NCBI RefSeq assembly: GCF_002742625.1
Contig: NZ_PEBF01000001.1
Location: 2,852,001-2,916,000 of the forward strand
Reading direction: 5' to 3'
DNA from: Caulobacter sp. FWC2
Lineage (GTDB): Bacteria > Pseudomonadota > Alphaproteobacteria > Caulobacterales > Caulobacteraceae
Length of the DNA stretch: 64,000 nucleotides
In this document: positions 58,501 to 64,000 of the stretch, one piece after another
How positions within the stretch are numbered: position 1 is the stretch's first letter
How the letters are laid out: the number at the start of each line of letters is the position of its first letter
Translations under genes and position numbers: made by a program
The notes under the pieces: generated by a model
What the model saw: the letters and a program-made list of their open reading frames with translations, nothing else
The model's database searches: none
Told to the model about the DNA's origin: nothing

Positions 58501-59663
58501 AGCGTGTCGTTACCGCCGGCGCCGAAGAGGTTGTCATTCCCCGGCCCGCCATTCAGGCGATCCACGCTGTCCAGGCCGAAGATCTGGTCGTTGCCCGCCG
58601 CCCCATTGACGGTGAAGCTCCAGACGCTGGTGTCCTTGCCGCCGTGGAAGTCGCCCAGATTGATCGTGTCATTCCCTGGGCCGCTGTTGACGCCGCCTTG
58701 GTGATTGATGGTGTCGGCCCAGGGCGTGGGTCCGAAGAACATGGACGCCCCGTCGCTGGGACGGCCCGGAACGAAGAACCGCAGCTCCTCGACAGTGGTG
58801 ACTGTGTCGACGCCCTTGTCGGCCTGCGAATTCAGGCCGGTAACCGTAACCCCGCTGGAGCCGATCGTGATCCGGAAGACGTTCTCGATCGTCGCGCCAT
58901 CGATGCGCTGGACCAGCCGCTCGTCGGCATTGGCCCCGGCCACGATCTGCAGGCGGCCGGCCATGTCGGCCGGAAGTCCCCAGGCCGCCGCGTCGCCGCC
59001 CGCGCCGCCGTCGATCGTGTCATCACCTTGCCCGCCTTGCAGCTCGTCGTGACCCGCGCCGCCATGCAGGGTGTCGTTACCGTCCTCGCCGAACAGATGG
59101 TCGTTGAAGTTCGAGCCCGTGACCGTGTCATCGCCCTCGTCGGCGTTTACGAACCGCTCCCAGCTGGCGTCCTTGTCCTGGTGGTAGTCGGCCAGGTCGA
59201 TGTCATCGTCCATGGACGTGCCATCGACGCCGACATTGTGATTGGGCTCGTAGATCCAGCCCGTCGGCGCGAGACGCGCGGTCAGCGCCTGGTCCGGATT
59301 GAACGGGGTGTTGAAGACGAGGAACTGCAGTTCTTCGACATGGGTCACCGTATCGGTTCCGAGGTTGGCCGCGGGCCCGAGGCCCGTCACCGTCGCCGAG
59401 CCTGGCTGACCGCCCGGCGTCACCTTGAACACCGCCGTCGTCGTGGCGCCGTCGATTAGGTTGACGATCCAGCTGCCGGCATTCGCGCCCGTTCCCTTGA
59501 CCGCCTCGAACGTACCCGGCGTTCCCGTCGGCAGACCGAACACCGCCAGGTCGCGCCCCGCGCCCCCGTCGATGGTGTCGTCGCCCGCGCCGCCGACCAG
59601 GAAGTCGTCATCGGCGCCGCCGGTGAGGGTGTTGTTGGTCTCGTCGCCGTTGATGTTCGCCAT
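49545..59663 (-). CDS. Giant RTX surface protein with Calx-beta, VWD and RsaA-like C-terminal domains, ~3372 aa
   Basis: From the N-terminus: ~2300 residues of hemolysin-type Ca-binding nonapeptides (GGAGDDTIDGGAGRD) alternating with ~130-residue non-RTX modules; a Calx-beta domain ~2330-2440; a von Willebrand D-type domain ~2465-2650 (INFGDPHLVTLDGLQYEMQ, KGLLGNFDGNTANDL); three more Calx-beta domains ~2745-3105 (SHSEGSSGTTTFTYHVTRTG); a Gly-rich hinge at ~3110; and a C-terminal domain ~3155-3372 resembling the RsaA LPS-anchor region (LQAYQFFTG, YLVDS..NPNDL.DPYYAMF, NRFINFAVNL). No Sec signal peptide, so type I secretion is expected; exporter genes are absent here. ATG at 59663 starts MANINGDETNNTL; the frame is open for 22 more codons upstream. 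Likely a cell-surface or adhesive protein. Confidence 0.9.
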   Translation of the reverse strand: MANINGDETNNTLTGGADDDFLVGGAGDDTIDGGAGRDLAVFGLPTGTPGTFEAVKGTGANAGSWIVNLIDGATTTAVFKVTPGGQPGSATVTGLGPAANLGTDTVTHVEELQFLVFNTPFNPDQALTARLAPTGWIYEPNHNVGVDGTSMDDDIDLADYHQDKDASWERFVNADEGDDTVTGSNFNDHLFGEDGNDTLHGGAGHDELQGGQGDDTIDGGAGGDAAAWGLPADMAGRLQIVAGANADERLVQRIDGATIENVFRITIGSSGVTVTGLNSQADKGVDTVTTVEELRFFVPGRPSDGASMFFGPTPWADTINHQGGVNSGPGNDTINLGDFHGGKDTSVWSFTVNGAAGNDQIFGLDSVDRLNGGPGNDNLFGAGGNDTLNGGDGDDYLQGGAGIDTIDGGAGRDTASFGLPTGTAGTFQAVDGTGADAGSWIINLVNGATTTAVFKVTLGGQTGSATVTGLGPAAGLGADTVTNVEELQFLVFNNPFDPNQSLNLKIAPTAWVYEPNHDAGVDGTDRADTINLANYHQDKDASWDRFANAAGGDDTVNGTNLNERISGDAGSDTLNGGGGHDELLGGTGNDTIDGGAGGDAASWELPSGLVGHLEIVAGASANEKLVQRVDGATREDLFRINIGSSGVTVTGLNSQADKGVDTITNIEELRFFILNRPSDGASWFFGATPWADEMNHQGGVNSGPGNDTINLGDFHGGKDTSVWSFTVNGAGGNDQIFGLDSVDRLNGGSGNDNLFGNGGADVINGDDGDDYLQGGAGDDTINGGAGRDTASFGLPTGTAGTFRAVEGAGADAGSWIIELVNGGSGTPVFKVTITGTGAATVKGLGIAAGLGTDTVTNIEDLQFQVFNNPFDPNQSLNFKIAPTAWVYEPNHDVGVDGTDAADTINLANYHQDKDASWDRSVNAGGGNDIVYGTNLNERISGDAGDDTLNGGGGHDELLGGTGNDTIDGGAGGDVASWELPSNLVGRLQIVAGASDSEKLVQRVDGATTENLFRINIGSSGVTVTGLNAQADKGVDTITTIEELRFFIPGRPSDGASWFFGPTPWADEVNHRGGVNSGDANDTIFLTDFLGGRDTNVWAFTINGAGGNDQIHGAGGADILNGGPGNDLIFGNDGADLLRGGEGDDYLQGGAGSDSVDGGAGRDTVSFALPTGTTGTFRVVQGTGSEAGNWIVELVNNGVGEAVFRVTPGGTQGSAGVTGLGIAANLGTDAVVNVEELQFFVANNPFDPAQSLTVKIAPTAWVYEPNHDVGVDGTDNADIISVNNYHQDKDATWDRIVHAGGGNDTVYGGNLGEALYGEAGDDTLYGNGGPDTLYGGAGNDTLNGGGGGDVAAYEVAGSLVGRLQAVAGPASNSILIQRVDGTTTEVMFEVTLGESGITVKGMGAVAATYGTDTLTSIEELRFFVAGRPMDGASLYFGPAPWQDEINKIAGVNSGPGDDYIRIVDLHPSKDFSVWTSSVFAGGGADTVEGTIGKDVILGGGGNDTLFGNGGDDTLNGGSENDYLVGGGGDDTLDGGAGEDTASFNLPNDTAGGFRIVDGTGADAGSQFIQIGEGSSYASVFKVARAQDGKVTVVGQGLGASEGSDAISNVERLNVVIQKGSVFQTWSANIGVTTYADATYKYASVTGSIFGDTLDLANFHQDKDASWNRYVSGGRGDDTITGTNRAETFDGDDGNDTLNGGGGDDYLAGGAGDDTIDGGAGRDVASFRLPQGTTGTLRFTPGTGADVGAFFVERVSGSTVEQLYKVTHVGSTTTVTSLSSLAGSGVDTVTNVEELQFFVQNFTDQAQFIWLPLAPTVRSYEPNKDAWVEGSAFDDVIDASTALASFDSTWRRSVNANAGDDTVNGGSAAETLNGGDGADTLNGGGGDDRLVGGAGNDTLNGGTGSDIAVFNLPTGTVGSYRAAAGTGADAGATFVERVDGSTVEQVFKISTTDGVTTVQGLGTAASLGADTVTGVESLQFFPEPFNQARFLNIQLAITTPAVQNGSAVVNGTQLSDNIDLAALYPSAGADVVLIGLGNQGNDVIKGHAGANTLNGGLGDDSLFGRDGDDLMRGDEGVDTFDGGAGFDRVSFASLKATQGVVADLATGQIANDGFGNAETMTGVEGLGGGTIFADTFRGDGAGNLFLIGTGDTLEAMGGDDSIIAAGAPVKIDGGAGVDSVRFDSIRVTGVNAGGTAFITEATINGVIVDLSAETVLNDGFGSTGQILNVENLTGAGFGDTLIGDDNANALYGLAGADVLMGGGGDDTLVGGAGNDTLVGGRGVDTALFQGDRAGYSITAVAGGFKVTDIDASNGDDGVDQLVQVETLEFADATVSLVAGVSISPAVTSQNEGASGTTYFDFVVTRTSADGALVLPYLIAPTTSGGVGTDDITGLTGTSLSGAVSFAAGQSTATIRVPVIGDVTVEEVESFTVTLNQPTTGAVDFVRQQATGRILNDDNVVNIPSGWARGINFGDPHLVTLDGLQYEMQAVGEFVLIESITGPEIDVHVRTVAVNAYASEIVQVATKLGTAKVTIDGARTDALMVDGVAVTFAAGETTKAFGDGAISRYSQNGSEGWIVMYSGASKSALIVLDLGDRLDVSFATDPTRAGQFKGLLGNFDGNTANDLAQRDGTVLPQPVAFDDFYEDFVASWRVQQSETLLDYPAGKTTTDFTGPVKPDAKVSITDFPTDLVTAAQNAADAAGITDPALKEAAVRDYLLTGDKGFLSSGAGASGTAPPTVSADVGASAAAFQTVGVGAAVTSHDEGHGGTVAYTFKVYRSDTSGALNVDWAVTGQIFDGAANAANASDFDDGQALTGTVTFAIGEAEKTVTILVKGDTTYEDTEGFKFAITPRSGNVIAGSVLATITNDDAPPTPELNFSTALVSHSEGSSGTTTFTYHVTRTGTTGATSVNWSVSGDVDATDFSGGVLPGGVLSFAAGESSKDIVINVVGDTTFEATESFSVSLGSVSGGTIGVGTAIGAIVNDDTAPPTTMGFAASTSIQKNEGASGTTVYQFVVTRGGDSSGAASVDWVVSVGGASAADFAGGTLPNGTVSFAAGETSKTIEISVIGDSVDESDETFTVTLQTPVGGGLTYSTAQGVILDDDTPAAGVGGGGTGGGGGQPPKTVETIKVAFGDLTGVVSDKVLSPTITLPDGKVIPNPVYLENQALSQLLTGYGAGTVTQADVLKAIVGYSEDTSMVALQAYQFFTGKTPTKMGMSYLVDSADNPNDLTDPYYAMFNTGNRFINFAVNLGHDGEGKVAFAQNYGALSFEAAVAKAYEAIIGRANATADGIDVDKAIAYLVSQKDYFLALGKDDIGMKAAMVGFIMYAGVEFETGKYYDATVHYLGDMFTGTPTYNVDLIGGGASSLMAGELV
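55170..59663 (-). repeat. Four tandem ~1.12-kb coding repeats within the RTX gene
   Basis: The conserved stretch CCTTGTCCTGG (encoding QDKD) recurs at 59171, 58046, 56924, 55799 and, in a diverged unit, 54680, giving spacings of 1125, 1122, 1125 and 1119 bp. Each ~374-residue period holds two half-modules: type A (LPTGTAGTF..., YEPNHD.GVDGT, NYHQDKDASWDR) and type B (EELRFF, DGASWFFG.TPWAD, GDFHGGKDTSVWSF). Copies 1 to 3 are close to each other at DNA level. Boundaries are approximate. Confidence 0.8.
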
Positions 59664-59731
59664 GGTCGCCGCCTGGTCCTGATGTCGGCGCGTGGCGATC
59701 GTTTCCGCCGATCGCGCCGATTCCCACACAC

Positions 59732-59751
59732 CGCCGCGATCACACGCGGCG
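59732..59751. promoter_or_regulatory. Inverted repeat upstream of the RTX gene
   Basis: CGCCGCG, 6 nt, CGCGGCG: a perfect 7-bp dyad ~70 bp upstream of the RTX start codon in the 218-bp gap before the LuxR-hydrolase gene. Operator or 5' UTR hairpin. An AT-richer stretch near 59800-59832 is the probable promoter area. Confidence 0.3.
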
Positions 59752-59881
59752 CGTGGCAGACTAGGGTTGACGCTCCGGGCTGCGCGTCTTCAGAATTGTA
59801 GAGGCGAACATTGTTATCCGACCAAAAAGCAAGTTTCGGCCTAGCGTGTTCGCGGACCAGATCGGGCGCCGGCACGCCGCT

Positions 59882-61720
59882 TCAGGTCCGGAGCGCTTCG
59901 ACGACGCGGTTGGCGTGGGTCATCGCCAGGAAGCGTCCGGCGTCCGGCACGCGCTCGAAGCGGCTGTCCGGCAGCGCCAGACGCCAATAGCGCTCGACAT
60001 GATCCGGATCGTGCATGGTGTCGTGCGCACCGATCAGCACCCGCCAGTGGTCCAGGCCGCGCATTGGCTCGGGCGCCCCGCCCCGCGCGATCGCGACCTG
60101 CTCGGCGACATAGCCGTCGATCCGACCGGTCGCGAACATGCGCACCGAGCGCCAGAAATCGTCGGCGATGCGCGGGTCGGCGGTGGCGCGCTCGTCGGGA
60201 GGACTGCCGCGCATCGACTGCAGGAGCATGCGCTGCATGCGCTCCCGGGTCAGGCTTCCAGCCAACAGGCGCGCGAAGGTCGCGATCAGCTCCGGGCGGC
60301 TCAGATAAGCTTCCTTGAACACCCCTATCGGCCCGTGGCGGTGGTCGTCGGAGGCCGAATGCGGATCCGGATTGACCAGGACCACCTTGCCCAGCCGTTC
60401 CGGCGCGCGCCGGGCTAGCGCGAGCACGGCCTGCGCCCCGCCCCGCGCGACGATGTCGATCGTCGGAAGCCGCAGAGCCTCCAACAAGGCGAGCACGTCG
60501 GCCACCGCCGCGTCGAACGGGTCGTGGTCACCCGCGCGAAGCCCCGCTAGGGCGTCGCTCATGCCAAAGCCTGGACGGTCCATGGACAGGACGCGATACC
60601 CGGCGGCCTGCAGGGCCAACACCAGCCCGGACGGCGCCAGCCGCGTCGTCGTGCTTGAGTGCACGATCAGGACCGGCCTGCCTCCGACCGGCCCATAGTC
60701 GCTCCAAGCGATGCGTGAGCCATCCGCCCGAGGCAGCAACCGTAGCGGCTCACCGCGAGGATCGGTGAAGCCAAGCCGGCCCCGAGTGGCGCCCAGCAAG
60801 GCGCCGAGCGCGCTCATCGTGGAGACGGTGCGCGCCAGCTCGCCAGCGGAGCGCACATGAAGGGCGGCGAAGATCTGCTCGAGCTCCTTGCGCACGACCG
60901 CTACCGACAGACCCAAGGCGCGCGCCGCCTCCTCCCGGGAGGCGCCGCTGGCCACCAGCAGCGCGATCGAGGCCTGGTTTCGCCGCAAGCCCCAGACGTC
61001 GACCAGGAGGGATGCGTAGTCGGACTGCGACGGCAACAGCCCGAATGCCAGGCCTGACAACAGGCCGACCAGTTCGGGAAGTCGGCGCGCGCCGGTGCGG
61101 CGATAGACCTCCGAGAGCGTTTCACGGGCCGTGACATGCGAAATGACCAGCGCCTGCGCCGCCGCCTTGATCGATCCCGCCCGGACAACCGCCAGGACCA
61201 CCCGTGTCTGCGACGCTGTCAGGCCGAAAGCGCCGCAGGCCCGTTCGAGCGGCCCCGAGCGCGCCGCCAGCGTGGTCAGCACAACCACCTTGCCACCTTG
61301 CGCCGCCTCGGTGATTTCCGGGGGCAGGTGCCAGGTCGGGATCGCCACCGCAGCCGGGGCGTAGACGAAAATCACCGATTCCAAGCCGTTCGCGCTCTCG
61401 ACGGCGACGGGCGCGGCGATCAGCTTGCCCGATCGCAGGGCGCGATCGACCAGCCCCGGATCGACATAGCGCTCGCCGCGCTCTTCGACAAAAAGCCGCG
61501 AGGCGACGCGGACGCCGCCATGTGCGTCTAGCACGGCCGCCGCGATGCTCTGGGGATCGAGCATAGGCAAGAAGCCTGCCTGTGCGGCGTCAGTCTCGAT
61601 CCGGCCGGCCAAGGTGTCCGGCGCCGACAACGTCGTTTCGAGAACAGCGTCGGCGTTTTCCAGAACCGCCCGCAGAAACTCCGGCAAGCGCAGGTCGTCA
61701 AAAGGATCGGCTTCAGTCAA
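59882..61720 (-). CDS. Double LuxR-type HTH protein fused to a degenerate alpha/beta-hydrolase, 612 aa
   Basis: Residues ~1-150 resemble a PAS-like sensory region. Two LuxR-like HTH segments follow: FGLTASQTRVVLAVVRAGSIKAAAQALVISHVTARETLSEVYRRTGA and WGLRRNQASIALLVASGASREEAARALGLSVAVVRKELEQIFAAL. Residues ~340-612 are an alpha/beta-hydrolase fold (RPVLIVHSSTTTRLAPSGLVLALQAAGYRVLSMDRPGFGMSD). At the nucleophile elbow the usual G-x-S-x-G reads ARGGA with Gly427 in place of Ser, and the usual GH near the end is GR (Arg596 in DAGRF), while the Asp567 position (IGAHDTMH) is kept. The domain is therefore probably a ligand sensor rather than an enzyme. It lies upstream of the RTX gene on the same strand. 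Confidence 0.85.
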   Translation of the reverse strand: MTEADPFDDLRLPEFLRAVLENADAVLETTLSAPDTLAGRIETDAAQAGFLPMLDPQSIAAAVLDAHGGVRVASRLFVEERGERYVDPGLVDRALRSGKLIAAPVAVESANGLESVIFVYAPAAVAIPTWHLPPEITEAAQGGKVVVLTTLAARSGPLERACGAFGLTASQTRVVLAVVRAGSIKAAAQALVISHVTARETLSEVYRRTGARRLPELVGLLSGLAFGLLPSQSDYASLLVDVWGLRRNQASIALLVASGASREEAARALGLSVAVVRKELEQIFAALHVRSAGELARTVSTMSALGALLGATRGRLGFTDPRGEPLRLLPRADGSRIAWSDYGPVGGRPVLIVHSSTTTRLAPSGLVLALQAAGYRVLSMDRPGFGMSDALAGLRAGDHDPFDAAVADVLALLEALRLPTIDIVARGGAQAVLALARRAPERLGKVVLVNPDPHSASDDHRHGPIGVFKEAYLSRPELIATFARLLAGSLTRERMQRMLLQSMRGSPPDERATADPRIADDFWRSVRMFATGRIDGYVAEQVAIARGGAPEPMRGLDHWRVLIGAHDTMHDPDHVERYWRLALPDSRFERVPDAGRFLAMTHANRVVEALRT

Positions 61721-61763
61721 ACGCCGCTCCCAAAAGGAAAATCAACGGCAAGGTTCCAAACTT

Positions 61764-61782
61764 CCAAGCGCCATGAGCTTGG
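61764..61782. promoter_or_regulatory. Inverted repeat in the divergent LuxR/LuxR intergenic region
   Basis: CCAAGC, 7 nt, GCTTGG lies ~45 bp upstream of the LuxR-hydrolase start and ~170 bp upstream of the divergent LuxR gene. A possible shared operator. The remaining ~230-bp spacer shows no gene. Confidence 0.3.
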
Positions 61783-61951
61783 CGCGCGGGTGGCGAGCCG
61801 TCCAGAGGCCACGTGCCGGGCCGCGGAACGACAAGACCCCCCTACAAACGGCGATGCCCCTGCCCGCACCCCAGACTTAGCTGTCGTTGCGCGGTGCGGC
61901 CGCGCCCCTGGAGACGGGGCCGCGCTGGAGAGAGCGAGGTGGCGAAGCACC

Positions 61952-63058
61952 GTGCTTAGGAACGACCACCATTGGCTCGAGATCAGCGACCTCTTCGCCA
62001 CCGCGGCGCTTGATGGCGGCTGGGACACGGCGCTCAACCGGTTCGCCGATGCCTGCGGCGGCGCGCACGGGCAGCTCTCCGGCGTTGGCTCAAAACCCTT
62101 CGGGTTCAATTGGACGCCGCGCATGGCGCCACAGGCGCTGGAGGAATTGATCAACATGGACGCCGAGCCGGCGTCGAACCCTCGGGCTCGCATGGGGCTT
62201 CGCCTGCCAGTTCTGACGGCCTGGCACGACGCCGATTGCGGCGTCGAGGCCGAGCCAGGCCTTGACGCGTCCTATGCGGACTTCTGCCGGCGTCACGACA
62301 TCCCTCACGGCAGCCAGACCAACCTGCTGCGCGAGCCTTCCGGCTTGATCAGCCTGGCCGTATTGCGGACCAAGGCCCAGGGCGTTCCTGACGCGGAGGA
62401 CCGTCGGGCTTTCGAGACGCTGGCGCCGCAGGCCCGTTCGGCGGTGAAAATCCAGCTTGCTTTGGAGGGACGCGGCGCCGAACTCTTGTCCGGAGCCCTT
62501 GAGGGCCTGGGACGCGCCGCCTTCGTCTGCGACAATTCGGGTCTGGTGCAGAGCCTGACGCCCCAGGCCGAGACCCTGCTCCGCACCGGCCTCTTTCACC
62601 TCCGTCGAGGCCGCCTTTCCGCGGCTCACGGCGAAACGCACCGCCAACTGGAGACGGCGATCGATGCCGCGCGCCATAGCGTCTCCAAACCGGGGCATGG
62701 ACGTGTCACGAGCCTGATCGTCCGGCGCGAGGCCTCCGACGCGTTCGAGATCATCGACGTGGTCGGCCTGCCCAAGGCCCGCTACGCCTTTGGCTTCGAG
62801 CCGCGTGTGCTGGTCGTCGTCCGGGGCGCCGAACGCGACCCGGACGAGATCGAGCGTCTCCTCCAGGCGGCCTATGGCCTGACGGCCGCCGAGGCGCACG
62901 TCGCCATGCGGCTGGGCGCGGGCGAAAGCCCGGACGCTATCGCCTGCGGCCGCCAAGTGTCCGAGGGCACCATCCGCACCCAACTCAGAGCGATCTACCA
63001 GAAGATGGACGTCAGTCGACAATTGGAGTTCGCGGTTAGCCTCGCCCGTTTCCGCTGA
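61952..63058 (+). CDS. LuxR-type helix-turn-helix transcriptional regulator, 368 aa
   Basis: C-terminal LuxR-like HTH: AAYGLTAAEAHVAMRLGAGESPDAIACGRQVSEGTIRTQLRAIYQKMDVSRQLEF. The N-terminal ~300 residues form a sensory region like that of the regulator at 43304-44503, including the opening (ISDLFATAALDGGWDTALNRFADACGG) and a PAS-like stretch (LEGLGRAAFVCDNSGLVQSLTPQAETLL). No receiver. The start is GTG at 61952, placed just before the region shared with the paralog; a longer open frame upstream looks like spacer. Divergent from the LuxR-hydrolase gene. The two paralogs bracket the RTX locus. Confidence 0.85.
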   Translation: MLRNDHHWLEISDLFATAALDGGWDTALNRFADACGGAHGQLSGVGSKPFGFNWTPRMAPQALEELINMDAEPASNPRARMGLRLPVLTAWHDADCGVEAEPGLDASYADFCRRHDIPHGSQTNLLREPSGLISLAVLRTKAQGVPDAEDRRAFETLAPQARSAVKIQLALEGRGAELLSGALEGLGRAAFVCDNSGLVQSLTPQAETLLRTGLFHLRRGRLSAAHGETHRQLETAIDAARHSVSKPGHGRVTSLIVRREASDAFEIIDVVGLPKARYAFGFEPRVLVVVRGAERDPDEIERLLQAAYGLTAAEAHVAMRLGAGESPDAIACGRQVSEGTIRTQLRAIYQKMDVSRQLEFAVSLARFR

Positions 63059-63164
63059 GTAGACCCCTGCACGCATAGGGAAGGTTCGCGCCAGGAGCGG
63101 ACATCGGCCTAACGCCATACTGCGGACATTAGAGGCGGTGCGGTGTCCGCGCCAAGCGGTTAGC

Positions 63165-63941
63165 ATGTTGGCGATGGAGCAACTGGCCGAAGCAAGGATC
63201 GTCGTCTGGCAAGGAGGAGCCTTGTGGTTGCTCGACACCCCACCGCCGCACTTGCGCAAGACGCCCAGCACCGACTTCCACGCCCATCACGCCATCCAGA
63301 TCGTGATCGGCCTTGGTGGCTGCTTCCAGCTTTGGCTATCCGACACGACGCTAACCGGCGATGTCCTGGTAGTCGCGCCGGACGCGCCGCACCGCTTCGA
63401 GGCTGAGGGGGCGTATGCGATCCTGTTCGTGGAGCCCGAAAGTTCCGCTGGGCGCTCCATCATGCGGGAAATCCTGGGGGCCGCAGCGCTCAAGACCATG
63501 CCGGATGATTATTCGGCCTGGCTGAACAGCTTCCTGGACGACCTCAAAGGCTGGCCGTGTGGCGAGGAGTTGGTGGGGCTCGGCAAGACGATGATCAAAC
63601 GCTTGGCGCGAAACACCCATCACGACCCGGTCGACGATAGGATTCGCCAGGTCATCGCCTGGGTGGCCGGACACCAAGAGGAGCGCATCGCCCTGACGAA
63701 CGCGGCCGCAGTCGCGCGCCTATCTCCCAGTCGCCTCAGCCATCTCTTCGTCGAGGAGACAGGCCTATCCTTCAAAACCTACCTGCTGTGGGTCCGCCTC
63801 ACGCGCGCTCTGCAGTTGATGTCGGAGGGATCGAACCTGACCGAAGCGGCGCACGGGGCGGGATTTTCCGATTCCGCCCACTTCAGTCGGACCTTCCGAC
63901 GCATGTTCGGCGTCGCCCCGGCCAACCTCAAGCTCGTCTAG
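63165..63941 (+). CDS. AraC family transcriptional regulator, 258 aa
   Basis: N-terminal cupin-like sensor (DFHAHHAIQIVIGLGGCFQLWL, GDVLVVAPDAPHRFEAEGAYAILFVEPES) and C-terminal double HTH (ALTNAAAVARLSPSRLSHLFVEETGLSFKTYLLWVRLTRALQLMSEGSNLTEAAHGAGFSDSAHFSRTFRRMFGVAP), the AraC signature. The cupin contains FHAHH, which may bind metal or ligand. Start is ambiguous: ATG 63165, ATG 63174 or GTG 63138; none has a strong ribosome-binding site. It ends 59 bp before the window edge. Target genes are unknown. Confidence 0.88.
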   Translation: MLAMEQLAEARIVVWQGGALWLLDTPPPHLRKTPSTDFHAHHAIQIVIGLGGCFQLWLSDTTLTGDVLVVAPDAPHRFEAEGAYAILFVEPESSAGRSIMREILGAAALKTMPDDYSAWLNSFLDDLKGWPCGEELVGLGKTMIKRLARNTHHDPVDDRIRQVIAWVAGHQEERIALTNAAAVARLSPSRLSHLFVEETGLSFKTYLLWVRLTRALQLMSEGSNLTEAAHGAGFSDSAHFSRTFRRMFGVAPANLKLV

Positions 63942-64000
63942 CTGCTGCGTTCAAGCGCGAGCACGATTGCGCTCGCTAAGATCCGATCATCCAACCTCCT

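Noticed and set aside
57827..59459. Plus-strand open frames (up to ~540 codons) opposite the RTX gene
   Set aside because: Repetitive Gly-Asp codons read as Val/Ala/Pro-rich frames on the other strand. The minus strand encodes clear RTX, Calx-beta and RsaA-like domains.
50395..59700. Repeated short motifs that could suggest a CRISPR array or DNA satellite
   Set aside because: The short period is the 27-bp codon pattern of RTX nonapeptides in an open frame, and the long period is a protein module; there are no unique spacers between identical palindromic repeats.

Overview
The window is GC-rich bacterial chromosome with dense, often 4-bp-overlapping genes. An alphaproteobacterium of the Caulobacteraceae (Caulobacter or a close relative) fits best. 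The evidence is a trb conjugation operon ending in a DUF2274 gene, GGAAC-N16-CGTT promoters of the alphaproteobacterial general stress sigma factor (EcfG/SigT type), and a giant RTX protein whose C-terminus closely resembles the LPS-anchoring domain of the Caulobacter S-layer protein RsaA. Family calls rest on sequence recognition alone; no database search was run.

Layout. (1) 1-3.7 kb: the tail of a response regulator, a DUF6880 protein, a Crp/Fnr regulator and small genes. (2) 3.5-16.4 kb: a glycogen/trehalose cluster. glgA is divergent from glgB-glgX-treZ-malQ-treY, and these five genes overlap by 4 bp at every junction. Together they build and branch alpha-glucan, debranch it, recycle maltooligosaccharides and convert them to trehalose; glgC and glgP are not in the window. 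(3) 16.6-20.9 kb: a TonB-dependent receptor, a YfiR-like periplasmic protein and a hybrid histidine kinase with a CHASE8-like sensor, behind a clear EcfG-type promoter. (4) 21-29.3 kb: a histidine phosphatase with an NAD(P)H-hydrate dehydratase; a minus-strand operon of an ATP-grasp/glutamine-amidotransferase-like fusion, DedA and MarC; then MscS, exonuclease III and small stress-type genes. (5) 29.5-38.7 kb: a complete trbBCDEJKLFGI mating-channel operon with no relaxase or coupling protein in view. (6) 38.9-43.1 kb: a YjbR-like protein, a DUF2171 protein with an EcfG-type promoter, a short tyrosine recombinase, a large polytopic membrane protein and a small DUF6881-like gene; part of this looks acquired.

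(7) 43.3-64 kb is the most unusual part. A 10.1-kb gene encodes a protein of about 3372 residues: RTX repeats in long ~1.12-kb tandem modules, Calx-beta domains, a von Willebrand D-type domain and the RsaA-like C-terminal domain. Around it lie regulators: two related LuxR-type proteins, a double-HTH protein fused to a catalytically degenerate alpha/beta-hydrolase, an OmpR-type response regulator and a 1408-residue AAA ATPase/histidine kinase/receiver/HPt protein. An AraC regulator closes the window. The arrangement suggests a surface-protein locus with a dedicated signalling circuit, but that link is inferred from position only. No type I secretion genes are present here.
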